From Gemmatimonadota bacterium (GTDB lineage: Bacteria; JAAXHH01): a DNA stretch of 5,005 bases. Below the pieces are notes generated by a model, which saw only the letters and a program-made list of their open reading frames with translations, was not told the origin of the DNA and made no database searches. The position numbers were made by a program, and so were the translations under genes. The first letter of the stretch is position 1. Each line of letters begins with the position of its first letter. Shown in pieces: positions 1-5,005 of this stretch. The stretch is from assembly GCA_026713285.1 (NCBI GenBank), contig JAPOOT010000069.1, forward strand, positions 1-5,005, read 5' to 3'.

Positions 1-2
1 AC

Positions 3-1214
3 GACTATGCCACGGCCCAGATGCCCGGCAACCGGAAACCGGATTTCTCCCTCAACAACGTATCCATAAGGACGGCGGCGCCCGAACGGGTCCGGGTGCT
101 CAGCAGCGCGGCGTTTGATCCCGGCGACTCGGCAGACACCGGCCTGTCTACCGGCACGACGGATGCCGTACCGCTTCGTGGCGTCTGGGATTTCATTGCC
201 CGCAGGCATGAACACGTGGCCGAACTCGCCGGCACGTTGCCCGGCCTCGGGATGGACTTCCTTTGGACCGTGGCGCCGGCCGCCAGTTACACCGGGGGCG
301 CCGCGGTGACGGGCGACGTGCGTTTCGAATCGTGGGCCATGCCCATCCTCAGCCGCGTGGGCGGCACGCCGACGGCCTGGTACGCCGGCGTCAGCGCCCC
401 TCGCGAGCGCGAGATCACCGGCGACTACGCAGCCGCCCTGAACGCCCGCGGGGAGGACGTCGGCCTGCCTTCCCGGCTCGACATGGCTTACCTGAACCGC
501 CACCTCTTCGAGCCGGCCCGCGCCATCGCCCGGCACAGCCGCCTCCAGGGGGCCCCGCAGGCCATTGTGCACGACTGGGAGCCCCATATCACCCGTCCGC
601 TGCATGCCTATGCCGCGACCGACGCATTCGACGATCTGCATTTCCGATACTTCATCCGCCATCTCGTCCGGAACGGTCTGTACCACGGCGACGAATTCAA
701 GTCGCTCATGGGACTGGACCGGGAAGACCGGTTCGAATGGCTGCTCAAGTCGGGACACCTCGAGACCTACATCAATCTCCAGGAAGCCAACGCCGAGCGC
801 CTCGGCACGCTGTACCGGCAGTCCATGGACGAAATCAATCCCCGGCTGCGCCACGGCGCCTTCGTCCGCTCCCTGCGGCCGGACTGGTATCGCCTGGGAT
901 TCTGGCGGGGCGCCGGCACGCCGGAACGCCCCTTCCTCGTGTTCTCCTATGAACGTCCTCCCGACTGGTACGCGGGCTTCCTGCGCGAGAGGGGAGTCTC
1001 CGCCCGTGTAATCCCCGTCGGGCTGCTGGGCCTGATGAACGGCGAGGACCTGCAGGACCTCCTCCGAGAAACCTCCGAACGAGATGGCTACGCCCTCGAG
1101 CGCGGGATCTGGCTAGTCGCCGACCCGGGCGAGGAATCCGGCCTGAACACGCCTCCCGAAGGCATGACGCGGGAAGCGTTGCTGGAGGCGGTGCGGGATG
1201 GGGACGGGGAGTAG
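3..1214 (+). CDS. Hypothetical protein, C-terminal part (5' end outside window)
   Basis: The reading frame is open to the left edge of the window and ends at TAG 1212-1214. The first ATG (21-23) has no Shine-Dalgarno sequence upstream, and the frame continues before it with plausible codons (DYATAQ), so the true start is probably upstream. The visible 403 residues have no obvious membrane segment or signal peptide. They are rich in Trp, Tyr, Arg and acidic residues. A strand-like stretch AIVHDWEPHI near residue 190 and another (PFLVFSYERPPDWY) near residue 315 would suit a barrel or other alpha/beta enzyme, and carbohydrate-active enzymes often look like this, but I recognise no family. Codon use is strongly GC-biased, unlike the genes from 1699 onward. 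An intrinsic terminator about 130 bp downstream separates it from the peptide cassette, so it is probably not functionally linked to it. Confidence 0.85.
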   Translation, partial: DYATAQMPGNRKPDFSLNNVSIRTAAPERVRVLSSAAFDPGDSADTGLSTGTTDAVPLRGVWDFIARRHEHVAELAGTLPGLGMDFLWTVAPAASYTGGAAVTGDVRFESWAMPILSRVGGTPTAWYAGVSAPREREITGDYAAALNARGEDVGLPSRLDMAYLNRHLFEPARAIARHSRLQGAPQAIVHDWEPHITRPLHAYAATDAFDDLHFRYFIRHLVRNGLYHGDEFKSLMGLDREDRFEWLLKSGHLETYINLQEANAERLGTLYRQSMDEINPRLRHGAFVRSLRPDWYRLGFWRGAGTPERPFLVFSYERPPDWYAGFLRERGVSARVIPVGLLGLMNGEDLQDLLRETSERDGYALERGIWLVADPGEESGLNTPPEGMTREALLEAVRDGDGE

Positions 1215-1346
1215 CGAAGCCGAAGTATTCTGCCGTAGTCTGTAAGACAATATCCAGCGATTTAAAGAGATACGAGAAGAAACTGAGGCTAAGGGGAGAA
1301 ATGAGGTAAACACTGGGTACATCGGAATGCAAGCGGATATGTGAAC

Positions 1347-1375
1347 GCCCGGCGGTACGATCGCCGGGTTTTTTT
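1347..1375 (+). terminator. Rho-independent terminator of the upstream gene
   Basis: A perfect 7-bp GC-only stem (CCCGGCG at 1348-1354 with CGCCGGG at 1362-1368), extendable by a G-U pair at each end, encloses a short loop. It is followed at once by seven T residues (1369-1375) and further AT-rich sequence. This is a textbook intrinsic terminator on the + strand. It ends transcription from the gene ending at 1214, so the peptide cassette must have its own promoter. Confidence 0.92.
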
Positions 1376-1460
1376 ATTGTAGAAAATAGAAATTGTCTAC
1401 GAGAAATGGGGATTCCCGGAGACTAATTCCTGTAGACCGCGCGGCACATGCTGGATTCAG

Positions 1461-1491
1461 TTTTAACATTAGGTCGGGTCCCCCGTTAAAA
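1461..1491. repeat. Inverted repeat, possible operator or RNA stem
   Basis: TTTTAAC (1461-1467) and GTTAAAA (1485-1491) are exact reverse complements separated by 17 bases. Within the spacer, GGG (1476-1478) and CCC (1482-1484) could extend a hairpin. It sits between the terminator and the peptide gene, where a promoter and operator are expected. It could be a protein-binding site or part of a folded leader. The repeat is exact, but the role is inferred. Confidence 0.4.
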
Positions 1492-1504
1492 GATCGACGC
1501 TTTC

Positions 1505-1527
1505 TCTCGGAACTGCGCATTCCGAGA
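1505..1527 (+). promoter_or_regulatory. 8-bp perfect hairpin in the leader
   Basis: TCTCGGAA (1505-1512) pairs perfectly with TTCCGAGA (1520-1527) around a 7-base loop (CTGCGCA). No T-tract follows, so it is not an intrinsic terminator. Lying 170-190 bases upstream of the peptide start, it may be a structural element of the 5' leader RNA or a DNA palindrome bound by a regulator. Confidence 0.4.
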
Positions 1528-1560
1528 CCAGCAACCGAGTTACCTGGTACCTGGACAGAG

Positions 1561-1594
1561 AAGGAGGTCGCATCGAATGAGAACGGCGGATTGA
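1561..1594 (+). promoter_or_regulatory. Perfect Shine-Dalgarno with five-codon leader ORF (MRTAD)
   Basis: AAGGAGGT (1561-1568) is an 8-base match to the 16S rRNA anti-Shine-Dalgarno sequence. Nine bases after AAGGAGG comes ATG (1577-1579), which opens an ORF of only five codons (Met-Arg-Thr-Ala-Asp) ending at TGA 1592-1594. The ribosome-loading site is far better than that of the peptide gene downstream. This suggests translated leader control or a ribosome standby site, but the mini-ORF could also be chance. Confidence 0.35.
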
Positions 1595-1610
1595 TCTATA
1601 TCGAACGAGG

Positions 1611-1618
1611 AAAGGAGG
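1611..1618 (+). promoter_or_regulatory. Orphan Shine-Dalgarno-like sequence
   Basis: AAAGGAGG is an 8-base match to the anti-Shine-Dalgarno sequence, yet no ATG, GTG or TTG follows at a usable distance. It lies 50 bases after the start of the similar sequence at 1561. It may hold ribosomes near the peptide start at 1699, or be an accident of purine-rich sequence. Confidence 0.3.
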
Positions 1619-1681
1619 CTTACGGCAAATCAAAGACATTCGAAGGATAAACTACACTGGTTCGGTTACAAATCAGAAATC

Positions 1682-1687
1682 GAGGAG
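1682..1687 (+). promoter_or_regulatory. Ribosome binding site of the peptide gene
   Basis: GAGGAG lies 11 bases before ATG 1699. It is a fair match with slightly long spacing, and it supports that ATG as the start together with the signal peptide that follows directly. Confidence 0.6.
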
Positions 1688-1698
1688 TACAGATCATC

Positions 1699-1983
1699 AT
1701 GAAAAAACTCATTCTCTCAGTGTTTATGTTCGCCCTGATCGCTGGTGCGAGCGTCAATTCAGCGGCCAGTTCGCCACTGGCTGAAACTCCGGGCATCGCA
1801 GCGTCGCCGAACCTCGCTTACTGCTTGTGGGGTTCCCCGGCAGCCCTGACCGGCGGTGGTGTATTGGGTAGCTTAGCTGGTGGTACAACAGCTGCTTGGA
1901 TGATATCAACCGGCTATGGTCTTGCGGCCTGCGTTGGTGCTGCAACGGGAGTTGGCGCCGTGGTTCTAGGTGCTGGAATTTAG
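1699..1983 (+). CDS. Small exported hydrophobic Gly/Ala-rich peptide, putative bacteriocin-like precursor
   Basis: The 94-residue product starts with a classical Sec signal peptide: MKK, a hydrophobic core to about residue 17, and a likely signal peptidase site near Asn20-Ser-Ala-Ala23. After cleavage about 71 residues remain, with a single charged residue (Glu29). Residues 30-94 carry no charge at all and are dominated by Gly, Ala, Leu, Val and Thr. Two hydrophobic stretches (about 52-69 and 72-94) with GxxxG-like spacing could form a helical hairpin. Cys42 and Cys78 could form a disulfide. A Gly-Gly pair (61-62) is also present. Tandem stops (TAG TAA) and a strong hairpin follow. It is the first gene of a cassette with SpoIIM/DUF95, YIP1 and M48 genes, a context that suits a processed membrane-active peptide such as a circular or SDP-like bacteriocin. 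Unlike many bacteriocins, it has no Lys or Arg in the mature part. I recognise no named family, and a small glycine-zipper envelope protein is the main alternative. Confidence 0.8.
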   Translation: MKKLILSVFMFALIAGASVNSAASSPLAETPGIAASPNLAYCLWGSPAALTGGGVLGSLAGGTTAAWMISTGYGLAACVGAATGVGAVVLGAGI

Positions 1984-2000
1984 TAAGCCAGTCCGTACGA

Positions 2001-2029
2001 AGGATGGAGGTCGCAAAGGCCTCCATCCT
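2001..2029 (+). promoter_or_regulatory. Strong 12-bp intercistronic hairpin after the peptide gene
   Basis: AGGATGGAGGTC (2001-2012) pairs with GGCCTCCATCCT (2018-2029), with one G-U pair, around the 5-base loop GCAAA. No T-run follows, so a classical Rho-independent terminator is unlikely. It lies 17 bases after the peptide stop and 29 bases before the SpoIIM start. Such hairpins commonly stabilise the upstream mRNA or cause partial termination, so that the peptide is made in excess over the downstream membrane proteins. The structure is seen directly; its effect is inferred. Confidence 0.75.
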
Positions 2030-2058
2030 ACCTCGGAATTCAAAGGACTAAACTTGAA

Positions 2059-2640
2059 GTGGCATCTAGATCAACGCGCATAACAAGCAAACTGCCTTTT
2101 TTAATTTCTTTTTCTTCCGTCATTGTCGGCTTGGGTTTAGGAGCAGCAATGCCTCTGGATATGATTGCGAACGAACCAACAGATCCGGGTACCTCCACAC
2201 TCATGCTCGATTCACGTTCCTTTTTGGATGGCGGGGATGAATGGCGTTTCATTTTTAGCACCAATTTCCTCGTTTCCATGAAAATACTGTTGGGCCTTCT
2301 GTCCTTTGGATTGGTCAGTGTTGTGATATTGGGCTGGACAGGAACTATCGTGGCATGGTCTACACTTTCAGCGCTCGATTCCGGCGCTTCGATTCACGCT
2401 ATAGCCGCTTTGATCCTGCCCCATGGCGTGATCGAGGTGGCGGGATTTACGTTTTTCGGAGCCGTGGGATGTGAAGGTCTGGTCCTCTTTTACCAAAAAC
2501 TCAGGTACGATTCATGGCTCATTGATTCGGATAGGTTGGCCGTGAATGTACGCAGACTCGTCACCGGATTCCTTCTGATCTCGGCGGCTTCGATTATAGA
2601 AACCTTTGTCACTGGACAGATAGCGAACAAAATCAACTGA
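2059..2640 (+). CDS. SpoIIM (stage II sporulation protein M)/DUF95 family membrane protein
   Basis: This 193-residue integral membrane protein shows the SpoIIM family signature. The signature includes an Asn before the second helix (Asn69), the motif LPHGVIEVAGF (120-130) with Pro121, His122, Gly123 and Glu126, and a C-terminal IIETFVTGQI (179-188). Membrane segments are near 12-33, 69-98, 104-120, 125-147 and 166-186, with a polar loop at about 34-66. In spore formers SpoIIM belongs to the engulfment complex. The wider DUF95 family occurs in many non-sporulators and is a regular component of circular-bacteriocin clusters, where it supports maturation, secretion or immunity. The start is GTG 2059, with AAAGGA (2042-2047) 11 bases upstream. 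A later in-frame ATG (2149) would delete the first membrane helix, so it is less likely. The YIP1 gene follows after 11 bases, which suggests co-transcription. A sporulation role is not implied here. Confidence 0.88.
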   Translation: MASRSTRITSKLPFLISFSSVIVGLGLGAAMPLDMIANEPTDPGTSTLMLDSRSFLDGGDEWRFIFSTNFLVSMKILLGLLSFGLVSVVILGWTGTIVAWSTLSALDSGASIHAIAALILPHGVIEVAGFTFFGAVGCEGLVLFYQKLRYDSWLIDSDRLAVNVRRLVTGFLLISAASIIETFVTGQIANKIN

Positions 2641-2651
2641 ACGGACAGAAT

Positions 2652-3287
2652 ATGGATATTCCACGCAGGACATCCGACAGGCTGTCGTCAATCAGTGTAG
2701 CCGAACCGCTCTGGACGGGCATCGGCATGTTTGTCACGTACCTGATTATGAACGGGATCGTACTTTTCCTGACTTTCAGGACAGTTGCAGGGCAAATACC
2801 GGATCATCTTACCGAAACATATGCACAGATTTTCTCAGTTATGTTCATAACCATGACATTGGGCGTCACATTAGGCGAAATCGTGATTTTCGTGTTCGGT
2901 TGGCTGTTTGTAATGATCGTTGTTGCGCTATTGAACAGTAGACGTCGTCATCGCGCGCTGTTTGGATGGCTGGGTGTCGCATACACCCCGGTTACAGTGT
3001 ATTCGATCATGGCGGTCGTTCTCATGCTTGTGTTTTCAGATCAGATGGTCTATGCAGGACTGTCGAACCTGGCCACGATCGATCAATTGCCCGACGAGCT
3101 CACGAAGATTCAGGATATTGGGTTGCTTAAGTGGATTCGATACGGTCGGTATATTGCTTTGACCCTGGTGGTCGCTTTTGCCATCGAAGCGGTACACAGG
3201 GTCTGCTCGATGTCCAGGTTCAAAGCAGTCGGCGTGATTCTGACATACGTCGCGCTAAACGGCCTGGTACAAGCCATTATTTCATGA
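2652..3287 (+). CDS. YIP1-like multi-pass membrane protein
   Basis: The 211-residue product has about five hydrophobic segments (near 20-42, 62-92, 103-128, 165-182 and 189-211) joined by short polar loops. The arrangement, the stretch ALFGWLGVAYTPVTVYS (102-118) after a basic RRRHR loop, and the final helix preceded by a basic SRFKAVG are typical of bacterial YIP1-domain proteins. The family has no known catalytic activity. In Bacillus subtilis the YIP1 protein YknW works with the YknXYZ transporter in resistance to the SDP peptide toxin, so an immunity or chaperone role for the neighbouring peptide is plausible here. The ATG is 11 bases after the SpoIIM stop, with only a weak GGACAG upstream, so translational coupling is likely. 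The M48 gene follows after 22 bases. The family call rests on pattern and topology only; an unrelated multi-pass protein is possible. Confidence 0.7.
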   Translation: MDIPRRTSDRLSSISVAEPLWTGIGMFVTYLIMNGIVLFLTFRTVAGQIPDHLTETYAQIFSVMFITMTLGVTLGEIVIFVFGWLFVMIVVALLNSRRRHRALFGWLGVAYTPVTVYSIMAVVLMLVFSDQMVYAGLSNLATIDQLPDELTKIQDIGLLKWIRYGRYIALTLVVAFAIEAVHRVCSMSRFKAVGVILTYVALNGLVQAIIS

Positions 3288-3299
3288 CGCTGGTTTGAA

Positions 3300-3304
3300 G
3301 AGGG
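3300..3304 (+). promoter_or_regulatory. Ribosome binding site deciding the M48 start
   Basis: GAGGG lies 5 bases before GTG 3310 and overlaps the region just after the alternative TTG 3295. It favours the GTG, giving a 310-residue protein rather than 315. Confidence 0.45.
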
Positions 3305-3309
3305 AAACA

Positions 3310-4242
3310 GTGGTCGATTCTACAAAACGCTTATACGAGGAAGCTGGCGGCGCTTCATCAATCGATGGTGAACCAATCCGGTTGACCTGGCGCGATAAAC
3401 TGGTCGAATTCGGGTTGAACATGTGTGTGATCCTGGTGGGCATGTTAATCGCGATATTCGTGTTCTTATGCATACTGTTCACTGCGGACGACATGATTGA
3501 AAAGGCAGTTCCGGGTCTATTGGACCAAGGTTCGATAACGATTGTGTTACTGGTCATCCTGTCGGCCACCGTGGGAAACGCCTGTGCATGGTTGTGTTCT
3601 CCATATCTGGTACGTTTCATCTACCGTGGTTATGAGTTACGGGATGAACGGCTGGATCGGTCGGTCGGGAAGCTCATTTCGGCCATCGATATGGACATTG
3701 CGGCGGAAACCCTGTACACCATCAAGAGCAGGACGGCCAACGCGATGGTAGCCGGGCTTTTCCGCAAAAACAGGTACATCTTCTTTACGGACAAGCTTCT
3801 GGCAAAAGCGAACGAAGAGGAGATCCTGGCGATATTCGCCCATGAATTGGCCCATGTTCGTCACAGGCATCTGCCCAAGATGCTGTTGGCTACGCTTATG
3901 TGGGTCTGCGGGATGCAGGCCTTCCTGTATCTGATAGATTTCAGTGCGTATTTCGATGCATTGGATGAGTCTTTTAAAATGTGGGCGTACGGGCTTTTAA
4001 ATACCGTGAACGTGTGGCTTCTCATTTTTCTGGTCATTTACCCGTTATCGAGGCGTAACGAATACGAAGCAGATGCTACGGCGGCAAAGTGGGTGGGCAC
4101 GGAGCTATACAAACGGGCGCTCTACCGACTGCATCAAGTCAATGACAACTTAAAGCCACCACCGAAGCTTGTTAAAGTGCTTCTGACCCACCCCACGATG
4201 CAGAACCGTCTCGACCGCGTGTCAAGGTTGGACGCACAATAG
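3310..4242 (+). CDS. M48 family membrane-bound zinc metalloprotease (HtpX/Ste24-like)
   Basis: The enzyme cleaves peptide bonds at the membrane using one zinc ion. All hallmarks are present, numbered from GTG 3310. HELAH (178-182) supplies two His ligands and the catalytic Glu. Glu251 in RRNEYEADA is the third ligand, followed by the conserved Asp255. A late HPTMQNRLDRV (294-304) is the usual C-terminal family motif. Two membrane helices precede the protease domain (about 31-58 and 77-100) and two follow HExxH (about 191-212 and 224-245), as in HtpX and Ste24. GTG 3310 is chosen because GAGGG lies 5 bases before it. TTG 3295, five codons upstream, has no binding site but cannot be excluded. 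The gene is 22 bases after the YIP1 gene, so it is probably in one operon with the exported peptide. It is a good candidate for maturing that peptide, although a general membrane quality-control role is equally compatible with the family. Confidence 0.93.
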   Translation: MVDSTKRLYEEAGGASSIDGEPIRLTWRDKLVEFGLNMCVILVGMLIAIFVFLCILFTADDMIEKAVPGLLDQGSITIVLLVILSATVGNACAWLCSPYLVRFIYRGYELRDERLDRSVGKLISAIDMDIAAETLYTIKSRTANAMVAGLFRKNRYIFFTDKLLAKANEEEILAIFAHELAHVRHRHLPKMLLATLMWVCGMQAFLYLIDFSAYFDALDESFKMWAYGLLNTVNVWLLIFLVIYPLSRRNEYEADATAAKWVGTELYKRALYRLHQVNDNLKPPPKLVKVLLTHPTMQNRLDRVSRLDAQ

Positions 4243-4276
4243 TCGAACCAAATGCAGATGGAATGGATGTAAACCG

Positions 4277-5005
4277 ATGAAGATGTTTCGATTTGTCATA
4301 CTGCTGCTGACCATCGGCGCGCTGACTTACCTGCGCTTCGCTTCCTACGGGGCGTTGCCGGACTCCCTTGCGCTGTCCGAATTCGCCAGGATCATATCCG
4401 CGTTCTCCGAGGAGCCCGGCCACTTCCCGGGGGACAACTTCGTTTCAAATGAAACGTCCTACCTGCACGTTGTCCCGACCGTAATCGAACTGGGCAAACG
4501 CGGCGGCGTCTATATCGGCGTCGGTACGGAACAGAACTTCTCCTACATCGCCGCCACGAGACCGGAAATCGCTTTTATCGTCGACATCCGTCGCGAAAAC
4601 CTGCTTCAGCATCTCCTCTACAAGGCCTTGTTTACGCTGGCCCCGGATCGAACGTCCTTCCTGATGTTGCTGTTCAGCAGAAAGAACCAGGAAGGCGGAT
4701 TGGCTTCGAACGGATCACCGGAGAAATCATCCTCCATTACGGAAGTCCTGGATTTCATCGAGACGTCGACCATGGCCGATTCACTGCTTCTTGAAGAGAA
4801 TTGGAAGCGGCTCAGACGGGAAGTAAGCATGTATGGAATCGAAGACGGGGACGATCTCGACAAGATGCGCTACATATACCGGTCGTTTTACGAAAAACAG
4901 CTTTCGATCCGTTACGCCGAAACTCGACTGGGAAACGGCCTGTCCTATCCTACGTTCAAGGACCTGATGACCGGTACGACGGTAGAAGGAGAATTCGCCA
5001 GTTTC
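4277..5005 (+). CDS. LIC_10091-like family protein, N-terminal part (3' end outside window)
   Basis: The frame opens at ATG 4277, 34 bases after the M48 stop, and runs without a stop to the window edge (243 residues). The upstream GGAT is a weak ribosome site, and a second Met at codon 3 is an alternative start. Residues 1-20 form a hydrophobic N-terminal segment that may be a signal peptide or membrane anchor. A conserved-looking core follows: ETSYLHVVP (59-67), GGVYIGVGTEQNFSYIA (76-92) and AFIVDIRRENLLQHLLYK (99-116). This Gly-rich loop plus an acidic strand end resembles the nucleotide-binding face of Rossmann-type methyltransferases and matches my memory of the LIC_10091 family, whose function is not established. 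GC content rises again here, suggesting that the cassette may end at 4242. No terminator is visible between it and the M48 gene, so read-through is possible. Confidence 0.72.
   Translation, partial: MKMFRFVILLLTIGALTYLRFASYGALPDSLALSEFARIISAFSEEPGHFPGDNFVSNETSYLHVVPTVIELGKRGGVYIGVGTEQNFSYIAATRPEIAFIVDIRRENLLQHLLYKALFTLAPDRTSFLMLLFSRKNQEGGLASNGSPEKSSSITEVLDFIETSTMADSLLLEENWKRLRREVSMYGIEDGDDLDKMRYIYRSFYEKQLSIRYAETRLGNGLSYPTFKDLMTGTTVEGEFASF

Larger units (their letters stand above)
1215..1698 (+). other. 484-bp intergenic region and leader of the peptide cassette
   Basis: I found no convincing gene here. An 85-codon frame beginning at TTG 1393 exists, but it has no ribosome binding site and its composition is unlike a natural protein. 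The first part (1215-1346) is the 3' untranslated tail of the left gene. After the terminator comes a long leader with inverted repeats at 1461-1491 and 1505-1527, then two strong Shine-Dalgarno-like sequences at 1561-1568 and 1611-1618. I could not assign a convincing -35/-10 promoter by eye, but the promoter for the cassette should lie between 1376 and about 1680 because of the terminator upstream. Confidence 0.55.

Noticed and set aside
263..952. 229-codon + strand frame inside the left gene
   Set aside because: Highly Arg/Pro-rich out-of-frame translation of a GC-rich gene; the other frame is clearly the coding one.
835..1332. Long minus-strand frames opposite the end of the left gene
   Set aside because: They are Arg/Pro/Gly-rich, typical of antisense frames in GC-rich genes, and they run through the + strand coding region.
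1393..1650. 85-codon frame starting at TTG
   Set aside because: There is no ribosome binding site, the start is rare, the composition is odd, and it overlaps inverted repeats and the Shine-Dalgarno-like motifs. More likely leader DNA than a gene.
1754..1983. Double-glycine leader peptide interpretation (cut after Gly61-Gly62)
   Set aside because: A clear Sec signal peptide is present and no C39 peptidase or ABC transporter lies in the window, so a classic double-glycine leader is not supported.
1563..2015. GGAGGTCGCA repeated at 1563-1572 and 2006-2015
   Set aside because: Only 10 bases are shared, in two purine-rich contexts with no further similarity. Chance is a sufficient explanation.
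1754..2026. Minus-strand frame opposite the peptide gene
   Set aside because: Its composition is that of an antisense frame and it runs into the hairpin. The + strand frame has a signal peptide, a binding site and tandem stops.
2059..2640. Evidence that the organism forms spores (SpoIIM)
   Set aside because: The DUF95 family is widespread in non-sporulating bacteria and archaea, and no other sporulation gene is present.

Overview
The window is bacterial chromosomal DNA with tightly packed genes, all on the + strand. The outer genes are visibly GC-rich, especially the left one. The middle block (about 1380-4250) is nearer 50% GC by eye. No ribosomal RNA, tRNA, CRISPR array, transposase or integrase was seen. 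The gene families resemble those in metagenome-derived genomes of little-cultured Gram-negative-type phyla, but the window alone does not fix the taxon.

Layout. (1) 3-1214: the 3' end of a large GC-rich gene of unrecognised family that runs in from the left. (2) 1215-1698: a 484-bp non-coding stretch. It starts with a strong intrinsic terminator (1347-1375), followed by a leader with two inverted repeats, two perfect Shine-Dalgarno-like sequences and a five-codon mini-ORF. (3) 1699-1983: a 94-residue peptide with a signal peptide, then a strikingly uncharged Gly/Ala-rich hydrophobic region with two cysteines. (4) 2001-2029: a 12-bp hairpin with no U-tract directly after the peptide gene. (5) 2059-4242: three membrane-protein genes in a row: a SpoIIM/DUF95 protein, a YIP1-like protein and an M48 (HtpX/Ste24-type) zinc metalloprotease with complete HExxH, E and HP motifs. 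(6) 4277-5005: the 5' end of a gene resembling the LIC_10091 family, cut by the window end.

Interpretation. The most interesting unit is the four-gene cassette 1699-4242: a small exported hydrophobic peptide, SpoIIM, YIP1 and M48. SpoIIM/DUF95 proteins are standard partners in circular-bacteriocin clusters. A YIP1-family protein (YknW) takes part in SDP toxin resistance in Bacillus subtilis. M48 enzymes are membrane-embedded proteases able to cut small hydrophobic substrates. I infer a peptide maturation and self-protection system, possibly a bacteriocin-like toxin or membrane-active peptide, in which the peptide is exported by Sec, processed by M48, and handled or resisted with SpoIIM and YIP1. 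No ABC transporter or radical enzyme is seen in the cassette. The function is a hypothesis; the family calls for SpoIIM and M48 are firm.
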